NCBI GenBank assembly: GCA_017634065.1
Contig: JAGBOC010000019.1
Span: forward strand, 62,001 to 126,000
Source: Lachnospiraceae bacterium
GTDB lineage: Bacteria; Bacillota; Clostridia; Lachnospirales; Lachnospiraceae
Direction of reading: 5' to 3'
Length of the DNA: 64,000 nucleotides
In this document: piece after piece, positions 27,169 through 35,723 of the stretch
Position numbering within the stretch: the stretch's first letter is position 1
Layout: each line of letters starts with the position of its first letter
Notes under the pieces: generated by a model
The model's database searches: none
Told to the model about the DNA's origin: nothing
Seen by the model: the letters and a program-made list of their open reading frames with translations, nothing else
Translations under genes and position numbers: made by a program

Positions 27169-30100
27169 TGAGTTACCAATTCTCAAAGTTTGTACTGCGG
27201 AAACCAGTAACAGCATTTTTAGCGATGCTTTCAATAGTTTTCTTTGGTTTCATTTCTATAATTAGTTTTCAGTATGAACTGATGCCATCTATTTCAATGC
27301 CTATGTATGCAGTCTTTACTGTATACCCTGGTGCACAACCTGAAGACATTGATTCCAATATAACAAAAAAATTTGAAGATTCACTTTATAACTTGCAAGG
27401 TGTGAAGCATTTGCAGGGTGCTTCAAGAGAAAACTTTTCTGTAATTGCTGTACAGTATAACTATGGACAAAATATGAATCAAGCCTATACCGATCTAAAA
27501 AAAGCAGTTGATCAGGTTAAGGCAGATTTTCCAGATGATGTTCAGGAGCCTACTATTTATGAGATGGATATAAACTCAATGCCATCAATAAAGATTTCTG
27601 TTCAGAATAAAACCACGACAGACATTTATAATTATGTAACAGAAACGATGGTAAAGGAACTTGAGAAAATTAGTGAAGTTTCAACTGTTGATGTAGCAGG
27701 TGGAAGGGAAAACTATGTTAAGATTGAGTTAAAACCTGAAATGATGACAAGATACAATCTCTCTATGTCAACACTCAATCAGATAATTGCAAATGCAGAT
27801 TTTTCTCTGCCTGGTGGAGATGTCAAAGTAGGAAAAAGAGAATTATCAATGTCAAGTGGTGTTTCATATGACACAGTTGAGTCTCTAAAATCTATACCTA
27901 TAATAACAGGAAATAAAACGACACTTTATTTAGAAGATATAGCAGATATATATGAATCAAGAAGAGAGCAGACACAGATAGGTAGATACGATAGTAGTGA
28001 TTGTATCGTAGTGTCTATCACTAAAACTCAATCTGCAAGTACTGTGGCACTTTCAAATTCAGTAAGAAAAACATTAGACAGGCTTAAAGCCACAGATCCA
28101 AATCTTGAAGCAGTAATAGTTGAGGATAGTGCAAATAATGTTCGTAACTCAATAAAGAATGTATTTGAGACTATGATTATAGCTATAGTTTTATCTATGC
28201 TTATAATCTTCTTGTTCCTTGGTGACTTTAAGGCTTCATTTATCATAGGAACATCAATTCCGTTCTCAATACTTACTGCATTTGTTCTTATGTATTTGAA
28301 TGGATATACACTAAATATCATTACTCTTTCAGCGCTCGTTCTTGGAGTTGGTATGATGGTTGACAACTCAATAGTTGTTTTGGAAGCATGTTTCAGAGCA
28401 AGTGATGAGTATAAGGGCGAGGAGCACGTATCATATTATTGTCTTGCTGCTCTTAAAGCAAGTAAAACTATAGGTGCATCAGTATTTGGCTCAACACTCA
28501 CAACTGTAGTTGTATTTGCGCCACTTGGATTTTTGTCAGGAATGTCAGGGCAGTTCTTTAAGCCACTTGGATTTACAATAGTGTTCTGTATGTTGGCTTC
28601 ATATATATCAGCAATTACAGTCGTACCACTTACATATGTACTTATTAGACCAAAAGAGAAAGAAAAGTCACCAGCTGGTGGTCTTGTCAGACATTTACAA
28701 AGTTTATATAGAAGAGATTTACCAAAGTTGCTTAGACATAAATGGATTACAGCAGGTATAAGTATATTAATACTTGTTTTGTCGTTTTCACTTATAGGGA
28801 CATTTGAAAGAGAGTTAGTTGCTCCTACAGATAATGGAATGATTAGATTTGATATAGTGACAAAACCAGGTCTCTCACTTGAAGCAAGAGATGAAATATA
28901 TAAAGAGTTTGAGGACTTTGTAAAGAATCAACCTGAGACAGATCATTATATACTTTCAAATAGCGCAAGTAGTATGTCTATGAGTGGTGGAGCAAATGGA
29001 CAAGCATTAGTCGTTTATCTTAAAGATAAAAAGGAAAGAGATACAACTGACCACATCATAGGTAAATGGAAAAGAGCATTAGCAGATGTGACAAGTTGTA
29101 CTGTATCTTTAAGTTCTTACTCTACTTCATCGGTTAGTATGTTCGTAATGCCTGGTTCTGATAAATATGATATATATCTTCAGTCTAACGAATATAGATA
29201 CTTAAAAGAAGCAAATGACAGAATTGTTAAAATGCTTGAGCAGAGAAAAGATTGTGGTAATATAACTACATCACTTGATAATGGTGCCCCAAGAATAAAA
29301 ATAGAAATCGACCCTATACTTGCAGCTTCAGAAGGGTTCACACCGATGGCAGTTGGAGGTCTTATTTATAATACTTTATCAGGCATTAAAGTAATGGAAA
29401 AAACAATAGATGGTGAGACAAAAAATATTTATCTAGAATATGCTGACGATGAGTATGATACTATAGAAAAGGTTTCAAATATAAAATTAAAAAGTTCAAG
29501 TGGTGTAGAGACAACTATAAAAGATATAGCGAAGATATATTATGAGGATAACCCAAGTTCTATACCAAAGTATGATAAGAAATATAAAACTACAATCACA
29601 ACATATTTCAATGAAAATGCAACAGAGACTACAAAAGAAGAAATACAGAAAAATATTGTAGAACCAATATACTCAAGATATGTAGAAAGAGCAACAAGTG
29701 TAGTTGATGATATGCTTGTAGAAGAGTTTTCAGCACTTGGCATAGCTGTTGCAATTGCTGCATTTTTAGTATTTGTTGTTATGGCATCTCAATTTGAATC
29801 AGTAAGATACTCTCTTATGGTTATGGGTACAGTATTATTTTCAGCAAGTGGTGCAATAATAGCATTATGGCTTGCCAACTTGAAATTATCAATGGTTGTA
29901 CTTCTAGGTATGCTTATGCTTATAGGTACGGCAGTTAATAATGGAATATTATATATTGATACAGTAAATCAATTCCTTGATGATGGAAAAGAACTTGAGT
30001 GGGCACTTATAGAATCAGGAGCGATAAGATTAAGACCAATACTTATGACTACACTTACAACTATTGTATCAATGATACCTATGTCTATAGCATACGGAGA

Positions 30101-30332
30101 AAATGGTGAGGTTTTGCAAGGACTTGCTGTAGTTGATATTGGTGGTCTTGTGTCTTCAACACTTATGGCATTTTTCTTCCTGCCAATTTACTATTTGATA
30201 TTTAGTAGAAGAGGTGCTACAAAACTTGAAAGACTTAGACCTATAGCAAGTGATGCTATAGTCCAAGTGGATGATGAAGAAAGAGAGAGGGAATTACAAA
30301 ATGCAAGGAGAAGAAAACTTGAGAAAAAGTAA
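27168..30332 (+). CDS. RND-family efflux pump permease (AcrB/SwrC-like)
   Basis: Proton-driven multidrug or lipid exporter of 1054 residues with the RND plan: 12 transmembrane segments and two large extracytoplasmic loops, each following the first segment of a half. Visible landmarks are FVLRKPVTAF, NTVYPGAQPED-type porter start (VYPGAQPEDIDSNITKKFED), TM4 LGVGMMVDNSIVVLE with Asp399-Asn400 where AcrB has Asp-Asp, and TM10 LIGTAVNNGILYID with Asn924 where AcrB has Lys940. Asn at these sites is common in RND pumps outside the AcrB subfamily, so it should be functional. It overlaps the adaptor by 1 base and the TolC-like gene by 14 bases. Confidence 0.93.
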   Translation: MSYQFSKFVLRKPVTAFLAMLSIVFFGFISIISFQYELMPSISMPMYAVFTVYPGAQPEDIDSNITKKFEDSLYNLQGVKHLQGASRENFSVIAVQYNYGQNMNQAYTDLKKAVDQVKADFPDDVQEPTIYEMDINSMPSIKISVQNKTTTDIYNYVTETMVKELEKISEVSTVDVAGGRENYVKIELKPEMMTRYNLSMSTLNQIIANADFSLPGGDVKVGKRELSMSSGVSYDTVESLKSIPIITGNKTTLYLEDIADIYESRREQTQIGRYDSSDCIVVSITKTQSASTVALSNSVRKTLDRLKATDPNLEAVIVEDSANNVRNSIKNVFETMIIAIVLSMLIIFLFLGDFKASFIIGTSIPFSILTAFVLMYLNGYTLNIITLSALVLGVGMMVDNSIVVLEACFRASDEYKGEEHVSYYCLAALKASKTIGASVFGSTLTTVVVFAPLGFLSGMSGQFFKPLGFTIVFCMLASYISAITVVPLTYVLIRPKEKEKSPAGGLVRHLQSLYRRDLPKLLRHKWITAGISILILVLSFSLIGTFERELVAPTDNGMIRFDIVTKPGLSLEARDEIYKEFEDFVKNQPETDHYILSNSASSMSMSGGANGQALVVYLKDKKERDTTDHIIGKWKRALADVTSCTVSLSSYSTSSVSMFVMPGSDKYDIYLQSNEYRYLKEANDRIVKMLEQRKDCGNITTSLDNGAPRIKIEIDPILAASEGFTPMAVGGLIYNTLSGIKVMEKTIDGETKNIYLEYADDEYDTIEKVSNIKLKSSSGVETTIKDIAKIYYEDNPSSIPKYDKKYKTTITTYFNENATETTKEEIQKNIVEPIYSRYVERATSVVDDMLVEEFSALGIAVAIAAFLVFVVMASQFESVRYSLMVMGTVLFSASGAIIALWLANLKLSMVVLLGMLMLIGTAVNNGILYIDTVNQFLDDGKELEWALIESGAIRLRPILMTTLTTIVSMIPMSIAYGENGEVLQGLAVVDIGGLVSSTLMAFFFLPIYYLIFSRRGATKLERLRPIASDAIVQVDDEERERELQNARRRKLEKK

Positions 30333-31482
30333 ATATATAAAACTATTTGCACTATGTATCAGTGTGTCTTTGACTTTTACTTCGTTTGCTGACCTAAATA
30401 TTATAGAGTATTTTAATGAATTGAGACCTCAAACTCATATAAATAAACTTTATACAAACGAGAGAAAAGATGAATTGAAAAAAAATGTCGTAAATTATAA
30501 TGACATTGAAGATATGATACATTTATACAATCCTGATATTTTAAATAATTGGAACTCATGGGAGAATAATAAATCTTCACAAGATGTATATGATGAGTAC
30601 CAAGATGCAGCAGATGTATTATATGATTCAGCTGGGTCTCAAGATTCTGATATGCAAGAAGGTATGATGATGGCTCAAGGTCGAGCAATGCAGATACAAG
30701 CAGATAAAAATGCTGATGACTCATATACTAATTTCCTTTCAAATTATCTTACAGAGATGCAGTTGGTTCTTGCAACGAAGGTTCTTGATATCAACTATCA
30801 AAAAAGTTCTTATGAGTTACTTTCAGCAAGTGAATCTGTAAAAGAGGCCGAAAGGAAAATTGAAAAAGCTGAAAATGCACTTAAGTATGGTGCAGGTACA
30901 GAGGTTGAACTCTTAACGGCAAAAAAGGCAGTTGCAGATGCTAAATCATCACTCATCGTAGCAGAGTCTTCGCAAAAAACTTACAAAAGAAAACTACTTC
31001 TTAATTGTGGGAAAATGTCAAGTGAAGATATATACATATCTCCTATAGATGTTTCTAATGATTTAGATATCTCAAATATTAATCTAAATAATGATTATCA
31101 GATGGCTTTGGCTCATAATATACAATATGAAATCTATAGAAGAAAAATTGAAAATGCGAGAACTGATGAAGTAAAGAATGAGTTTAAGATTTTGTATGAG
31201 TCAGCACCAGAAAAAATCTATAATGATTTAGAGAATAAATATAGAAATATTTTGGATGCCATAGATACAAATCAAAATAGACAGATAGCATACAATCTTG
31301 CAAATGATAATCTAAAAAAGGCACAAAATGAATACGAACACGGCAACATAAGTGCAAAAGAATTAAAAACTGCTGAATATAATGTTTTGATAGCAGGAAA
31401 TAATATACAGACAGCAAAGTACGATTTAAAGATAGCAGTTGAAAATTATAAATATGCAGTAATGGGATATTCAGATTGTTAG
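30319..31482 (+). CDS. TolC-family (OEP) helical protein, no visible beta-barrel; copy 1
   Basis: A 387-residue exported protein with TolC-type helical repeats. I choose the TTG at 30319: AAGGAG at 30305-30310 lies 8 bases before it, and the protein then opens with a proper signal peptide (RKSKYIKLFALCISVSLTF). The family start YNDIEDMIHLYNPDIL is followed by long coiled-coil helices. Both TolC-like tips are visible: YGAGTEVELLTAKKA near 190-204 and HGNISAKELKTAEYN near 341-355. Between the helices that should flank outer-membrane strands there is only an acidic, Met/Gln-rich segment (first repeat) and nothing comparable in the second. It follows the pump directly and is presumably the conduit. 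Confidence 0.8.
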   Translation: MRKSKYIKLFALCISVSLTFTSFADLNIIEYFNELRPQTHINKLYTNERKDELKKNVVNYNDIEDMIHLYNPDILNNWNSWENNKSSQDVYDEYQDAADVLYDSAGSQDSDMQEGMMMAQGRAMQIQADKNADDSYTNFLSNYLTEMQLVLATKVLDINYQKSSYELLSASESVKEAERKIEKAENALKYGAGTEVELLTAKKAVADAKSSLIVAESSQKTYKRKLLLNCGKMSSEDIYISPIDVSNDLDISNINLNNDYQMALAHNIQYEIYRRKIENARTDEVKNEFKILYESAPEKIYNDLENKYRNILDAIDTNQNRQIAYNLANDNLKKAQNEYEHGNISAKELKTAEYNVLIAGNNIQTAKYDLKIAVENYKYAVMGYSDC

Positions 31483-31484
31483 AG

Positions 31485-32894
31485 ATGTTTAATAAAATGT
31501 GGAAAAAATACATATCACTTATTTTAGTAATTATAGTTGTGTTACAAAGCATAATATTTGCTAAACCAAAGAATCCCTATGAGGGAGAAGTTGATATGCC
31601 ATCTGCAGAGAGTAAGGTAAACATTTCAGAGGCAACGATAATATCAAGAAATAAGTATGAAGAGTATAATCCTATTAATCCTGTGAAACCAGGCGTAAAT
31701 AAAGAAGAGTATGATAGTGTAGATAATTATCAGATAAATCTAAAGACACTTGAATCAAGAATTAAATATTTTTCTCCAACATATAACAATATAAAGTCAA
31801 GTGCAGAGAGTTCTTATTGGATGGCATTTTACGCTCGTGGAGGAAATGACACATTAGTTTATGACTATAAAAACTACACAGAAGAGATACATGATGTCAT
31901 GAGTTTATATAAGGATAATATAAAGTTATATGTGCATCAAAGAAACTTGCTTGATAGAGCGGACCCTGATTATACTAGGAAATACAATAATTTGACAACT
32001 CAAATAGAGAATAGTGAAAAAGCCTACACAGCAACAAAGGTGGCATATAATGTCGCAAATACGACCATAAGAAGGACTAAACAGATGCTTGGGCTTAATA
32101 ATGCACTATATAATATAGGAAATGTCGACAATAATAATAGGGTTGCATTTGCAAGAAGATCTGTGACAAAAGCACTTACTTCTGTCGTGCTTACATATTT
32201 TCAATTATCTAATTATGTAAGTATACTTGAAAAACAAAGCAATTTGTATTATGATATGTATTTGTTGAATAAAAAGAATTATGATTTGGGACTTGCGACT
32301 GCTCTTGATGTTTCAACAAGTTTAGAAACTTATGAAAATATAAAAAATACATTTAAGACAACTGAAACTACATTAAAGAATGTGAAAGAGCAGATAGCGA
32401 TAAATCTTGGCTATAAGATAAGTGACATAGATAAATTAGAGTTTATAGAACCAGAACCAGATTTTGAATATTTAGAGAGTATAAACTTTGATGCCGATAA
32501 AGAAAGAGCCTATACAAGTAATTCTTCTTACAATGCTATAACACTAAATGATAAAGATAAGAAATATCCACAAAGCACTGGAGAAAACATATTTCACAAA
32601 AGACAAGAATATATGTCGAGTGTGATTACCGCAGAGTTTGAAAATATTTATAATAATCTTTTAGCGAAAAAAATATCATATGAGTCAAGTTTATACTTAA
32701 ATGATATTTGCAATATAAATGATGAAGCAAATAAGAGAAAGTTTGATAATAATTTGATTAGTGAACTTGAATACAAAGGTCTTGAATTACAAAACCTTGG
32801 AAATAAACTTCAAGTAAAAGTTGCAAAATACGATTTAATAAATGCGATAAATGAATATTATTATGCAACACTTGGAGATATAACCATATTATAG
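31485..32894 (+). CDS. TolC-family (OEP) helical protein, no visible beta-barrel; copy 2
   Basis: A 469-residue paralogue of the preceding protein. The signal peptide or anchor (KYISLILVIIVVLQSIIFA) is followed by a ~55-residue polar linker, then YQINLKTLESRIKYFSPTYNNI, the OEP-type start. Tips resembling TolC repeats are LGLATALDVSTSLETYEN near 268-285 and NNLISELEYKGLELQN near 423-438. The stretch between helices in the second half (around TLNDKDKKYPQSTGENIFHK) is polar, with no alternating hydrophobic strands. The start is ATG at 31485; a TTG at 31476 overlapping the previous gene is possible. No strong ribosome binding site is seen, suggesting coupling to copy 1. Confidence 0.78.
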   Translation: MFNKMWKKYISLILVIIVVLQSIIFAKPKNPYEGEVDMPSAESKVNISEATIISRNKYEEYNPINPVKPGVNKEEYDSVDNYQINLKTLESRIKYFSPTYNNIKSSAESSYWMAFYARGGNDTLVYDYKNYTEEIHDVMSLYKDNIKLYVHQRNLLDRADPDYTRKYNNLTTQIENSEKAYTATKVAYNVANTTIRRTKQMLGLNNALYNIGNVDNNNRVAFARRSVTKALTSVVLTYFQLSNYVSILEKQSNLYYDMYLLNKKNYDLGLATALDVSTSLETYENIKNTFKTTETTLKNVKEQIAINLGYKISDIDKLEFIEPEPDFEYLESINFDADKERAYTSNSSYNAITLNDKDKKYPQSTGENIFHKRQEYMSSVITAEFENIYNNLLAKKISYESSLYLNDICNINDEANKRKFDNNLISELEYKGLELQNLGNKLQVKVAKYDLINAINEYYYATLGDITIL

Positions 32895-32907
32895 GAGAGT
32901 TAAGAAA

Positions 32908-34347
32908 ATGGCAGAAGAAAAAAAACAAGTTGAACAAATAACTTCTCAAGAGAAGGATTTTGCAAAGTGGTATACTGATGTGTGCCTAAAATCAGAGCTA
33001 TGTACTTATAGCGGTGTAAAAGGTTTTGTTGTAATTAGGCCATATGGTTGGGCACTGTGGGAAAATATAATGAATAATGTTGATGCCCGTCTAAAGAAAA
33101 TGGGTGTAACAAATGTTGCTATGCCACTTTTAATTCCAGAGCATTTACTTTTAAAAGAAAAAGAACATGTAGAAGGTTTCGCACCAGAATGTGCATGGGT
33201 TTCTTGCGGTGGTGATGATATATTAGAGGATAGACTTGCAGTTAGACCAACTTCTGAAACAGTATTTTGTGATTATTGGCATGACACAGTTCATTCATAT
33301 AGAGATTTACCACAGCTTCTTTGCCAGTGGGGATCAGTAGTAAGATGGGAAAAAGAGACTAGACCATTTTTAAGAACTCGTGAGTTCTTCTGGCATGAGG
33401 GACATACCCTACATGCTACAGCAGAAGATTCTCTAAAGTTTACACTTGACATATTATATATGTATGAAGACTTTATACAAAATGATGCGGCCATACCTGT
33501 TTTAAAAGGTAAAAAGACTGAAAAGGAAAGATTTGCTGGTGCACAGGCTACTTATACAGTTGAATCAATAATGAAAGATGGTAAGGCACTTCAGTCTGGG
33601 ACATCTCATGACTTTGGCGATAATTTTGCAAAAGCATTTGATATAAAATATCTTGATAAGAATAATAAACTCATGTATGCAACAGAAACATCATGGGCAA
33701 TCTCATCAAGAATTATAGGTGCTCTTATAATGGTTCATGGTGATGACAATGGTTTGAAGTTACCACCACATCTTGCACCTATACAAGTAAGGGTGGTACC
33801 TATCAGAACTACTGATAAGAATAATATGGCAAAGGCAAATGAGATTTACGAGACATTAAAATCACATGGAATAAGAACAGACATAGATACAAGCGATAAA
33901 ACACCTGGCTACAAGTTCTCTGAATGTGAGATGAAGGGAATACCACTTAGGCTTGAGATAGGGCCAAAGGATATAGAAAAAGGGACTTGCATACTTGCAA
34001 GAAGAGATACTGGTGAAAAGATAGAAGTAAAGACATCAGAACTTGAAAAAGAAATAAAAGACATTCTTGAGAAAATTCAAAAGAATATGTTCGATGAAGC
34101 TAAAAAGTTTTTAGATGCACATATTGATACAGCACTAACGAAGGATGAATTAGTTTCAAAGATGAATAATAAGAAAGGATTTATAAAGGCAATGCACTGT
34201 GGCTGTGAGGAATGTGAAGTGGCCTTTAAGGATGAGACAGGAATCTCATCAAGGTGCATACCAATGGAGCAGGAACAACTATCGGATAAATGCGTGGTCT
34301 GTGGCAAACCTGCCAAGTATGAAGTAATATGGGGTAAATCTTATTAA
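32908..34347 (+). CDS. proS: prolyl-tRNA synthetase, archaeal/eukaryotic type
   Basis: Class II aminoacyl-tRNA synthetase charging tRNA-Pro. The protein has 479 residues, lacks the ~180-residue editing insertion of the usual bacterial ProRS and has the C-terminal extension of the archaeal/eukaryotic type. Class II elements: GVKGFVVIRPYGWALWENI, RPTSETVFCDYW near 112-123 and RWEKETRPFLRTREFFWHEGH near 146-166. The C-terminal zinc-binding cysteines are in CGCEEC near 430-435 and CVVCGK near 461-466. It begins 13 bases after the second TolC-like gene with TAGGAGAG and no intervening terminator, so it may be read from the efflux promoter. A strong terminator follows. Confidence 0.95.
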   Translation: MAEEKKQVEQITSQEKDFAKWYTDVCLKSELCTYSGVKGFVVIRPYGWALWENIMNNVDARLKKMGVTNVAMPLLIPEHLLLKEKEHVEGFAPECAWVSCGGDDILEDRLAVRPTSETVFCDYWHDTVHSYRDLPQLLCQWGSVVRWEKETRPFLRTREFFWHEGHTLHATAEDSLKFTLDILYMYEDFIQNDAAIPVLKGKKTEKERFAGAQATYTVESIMKDGKALQSGTSHDFGDNFAKAFDIKYLDKNNKLMYATETSWAISSRIIGALIMVHGDDNGLKLPPHLAPIQVRVVPIRTTDKNNMAKANEIYETLKSHGIRTDIDTSDKTPGYKFSECEMKGIPLRLEIGPKDIEKGTCILARRDTGEKIEVKTSELEKEIKDILEKIQKNMFDEAKKFLDAHIDTALTKDELVSKMNNKKGFIKAMHCGCEECEVAFKDETGISSRCIPMEQEQLSDKCVVCGKPAKYEVIWGKSY

Positions 34348-34354
34348 TAACTAA

Positions 34355-34383
34355 AAAAAAGTTGGGAGCCTCCCAACTTTTTT
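34355..34383 (+). terminator. rho-independent terminator after proS
   Basis: Stem of 7 GC-rich pairs GTTGGGA / TCCCAAC around a GCC loop, extended by six A-T pairs (AAAAAA / TTTTTT). The flanking A and T tracts would make it work in both directions, although no minus-strand gene abuts it. Confidence 0.95.
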
Positions 34384-34436
34384 ATTACAAGTGAGATTAA
34401 TTTTATAACTTTTCATTAGTGTTTATTTTGAAAATA

Positions 34437-34445
34437 TGATATAAT
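34437..34445 (+). promoter_or_regulatory. extended -10 promoter of cca, predicted leaderless start
   Basis: TGATATAAT is an extended -10 (TG-N-TATAAT, hexamer 34440-34445). No good -35 lies 17 bases upstream, which is usual for extended -10 promoters. The first transcribed base is expected about 7 bases past the hexamer, at 34452, the A of the cca ATG. No Shine-Dalgarno is present. Confidence 0.7.
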
Positions 34446-34451
34446 AAATTG

Positions 34452-35723
34452 ATGCGAAAAATTGATGAAATAAAAATAGACATTCCTAAATACCCAAAAT
34501 TAATTATAGATACTTTAGAACAAAATGGTTATGAAGCCTACATAGTAGGTGGTTGTGTGAGAGACAATTTACTTGGGGAAACTCCCAATGACTACGATAT
34601 AACGACGAATGCAACACCGGAAGTAATAAAAAAATTATTTAAGAGAACGATTGATGTAGGCATTAAACACGGAACAGTTTCAGTATTATTTTATGAGAAA
34701 GATAAGCCTCTTACATTTGAAGTAACGACATATAGAATTGATGGAGAATATGATGATGCAAGACATCCAAAGAAAGTACTTTTTGTAAATGACTTAAGAG
34801 AAGATTTACTCAGGAGAGATTTTACAATCAATGCGATGGCTTATAATGAGAAAGTAGGACTCGTTGATGAGTTTGGTGGATTAGTTGATCTTGAAAGAAA
34901 AATTATAAGGGCAGTTGGAAATCCAGAAGAGAGATTTAATGAAGACGCACTTAGGCTACTTAGGGCTGTTAGATTTTCTGCGAAACTCGGATTTGATATT
35001 GAAGAAGATACAAGAAATGCAATTATAAAATTAGCAAGTCATTTATCTCTTATAAGTAAAGAAAGAGTACAAGTCGAACTGACAAAAACCATCACAAGTG
35101 ATAACCCAAGTTATATATCAAAAGTTTATGAATATGGATTAGCAAAATACATCGCAGATGGATTTGATAAAGTAGATATAGGAAGATTTGAAAAGAGGCA
35201 AATGATTCATATTGCCTATGCCTGTCTTCTTTATAACACTGAAGTAGAAACTGCGACAAAAATACTTCGAGACTTAAAACTAGATAACAACACTATATCA
35301 AAAGTATTGTCACTAATTGATGCAAAGAAAATATATTATGCTATATGTTCATCAAGTGAAGATAGAAAAATGAGTTTTAATCTATGTGTTAAGCAACTAA
35401 TTAATTTTTTGGGATATGAACTGGCAAGTGATTTCATCAGACTAGTGGAGATTAACGAGAATGAGAATAGCACAATTAATGATGAAATTAAGAATAAGGT
35501 TTTGAAACTTAAAAAAGAAAAATGCCCAATATTCATAGCTGATTTAATGATAAATGGAAATGATCTAAAGGATATAGGATTTAAGGGTCAAGAAATTGGT
35601 GTGGGGCTTTCACAGTTATTGCAAATAGTCCATAAAAATAGGAAATGTAATAAAAAAAATGTATTGCAAGAAATAGCAAAAAAAGCATATAATACATATA
35701 AAGGAGAACAGTATGAATTATAA
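34452..35723 (+). CDS. cca: CCA tRNA nucleotidyltransferase
   Basis: Adds or repairs the 3'-CCA end of tRNAs; class II nucleotidyltransferase with a poly-A-polymerase head. Seen: GG33-34 in YIVGGCVRDNLLG, the catalytic DYD at 47-49 (PNDYDITTNATPE), RRDFTINAMAYN near 121-132 (nucleobase-selecting region), then EERFNEDALRLLRAVRFSAKLGF. Length 423 residues from the ATG at 34452; a TTG three bases earlier is also in frame but would lie upstream of the predicted transcript start. Its end overlaps the hexomutase gene by 11 bases. Whether it adds CC, A or all three bases cannot be read reliably. Confidence 0.93.
   Translation: MRKIDEIKIDIPKYPKLIIDTLEQNGYEAYIVGGCVRDNLLGETPNDYDITTNATPEVIKKLFKRTIDVGIKHGTVSVLFYEKDKPLTFEVTTYRIDGEYDDARHPKKVLFVNDLREDLLRRDFTINAMAYNEKVGLVDEFGGLVDLERKIIRAVGNPEERFNEDALRLLRAVRFSAKLGFDIEEDTRNAIIKLASHLSLISKERVQVELTKTITSDNPSYISKVYEYGLAKYIADGFDKVDIGRFEKRQMIHIAYACLLYNTEVETATKILRDLKLDNNTISKVLSLIDAKKIYYAICSSSEDRKMSFNLCVKQLINFLGYELASDFIRLVEINENENSTINDEIKNKVLKLKKEKCPIFIADLMINGNDLKDIGFKGQEIGVGLSQLLQIVHKNRKCNKKNVLQEIAKKAYNTYKGEQYEL

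Noticed and set aside
27168..30332. Inactive RND pump because Asp-Asp and Lys of the AcrB proton relay are Asp-Asn and Asn
   Set aside because: As far as I know, these substitutions are common in functional RND pumps outside the AcrB subfamily, so they do not indicate loss of function.
25945..32894. RND pump plus TolC-family genes as proof of an outer membrane (diderm organism)
   Set aside because: No LPS, Lpt, Bam or porin gene is in the window, PolC, LtaS-like and SLH genes point to a Gram-positive-type envelope, and the TolC-like proteins show no barrel strands. The question stays open without the rest of the genome.
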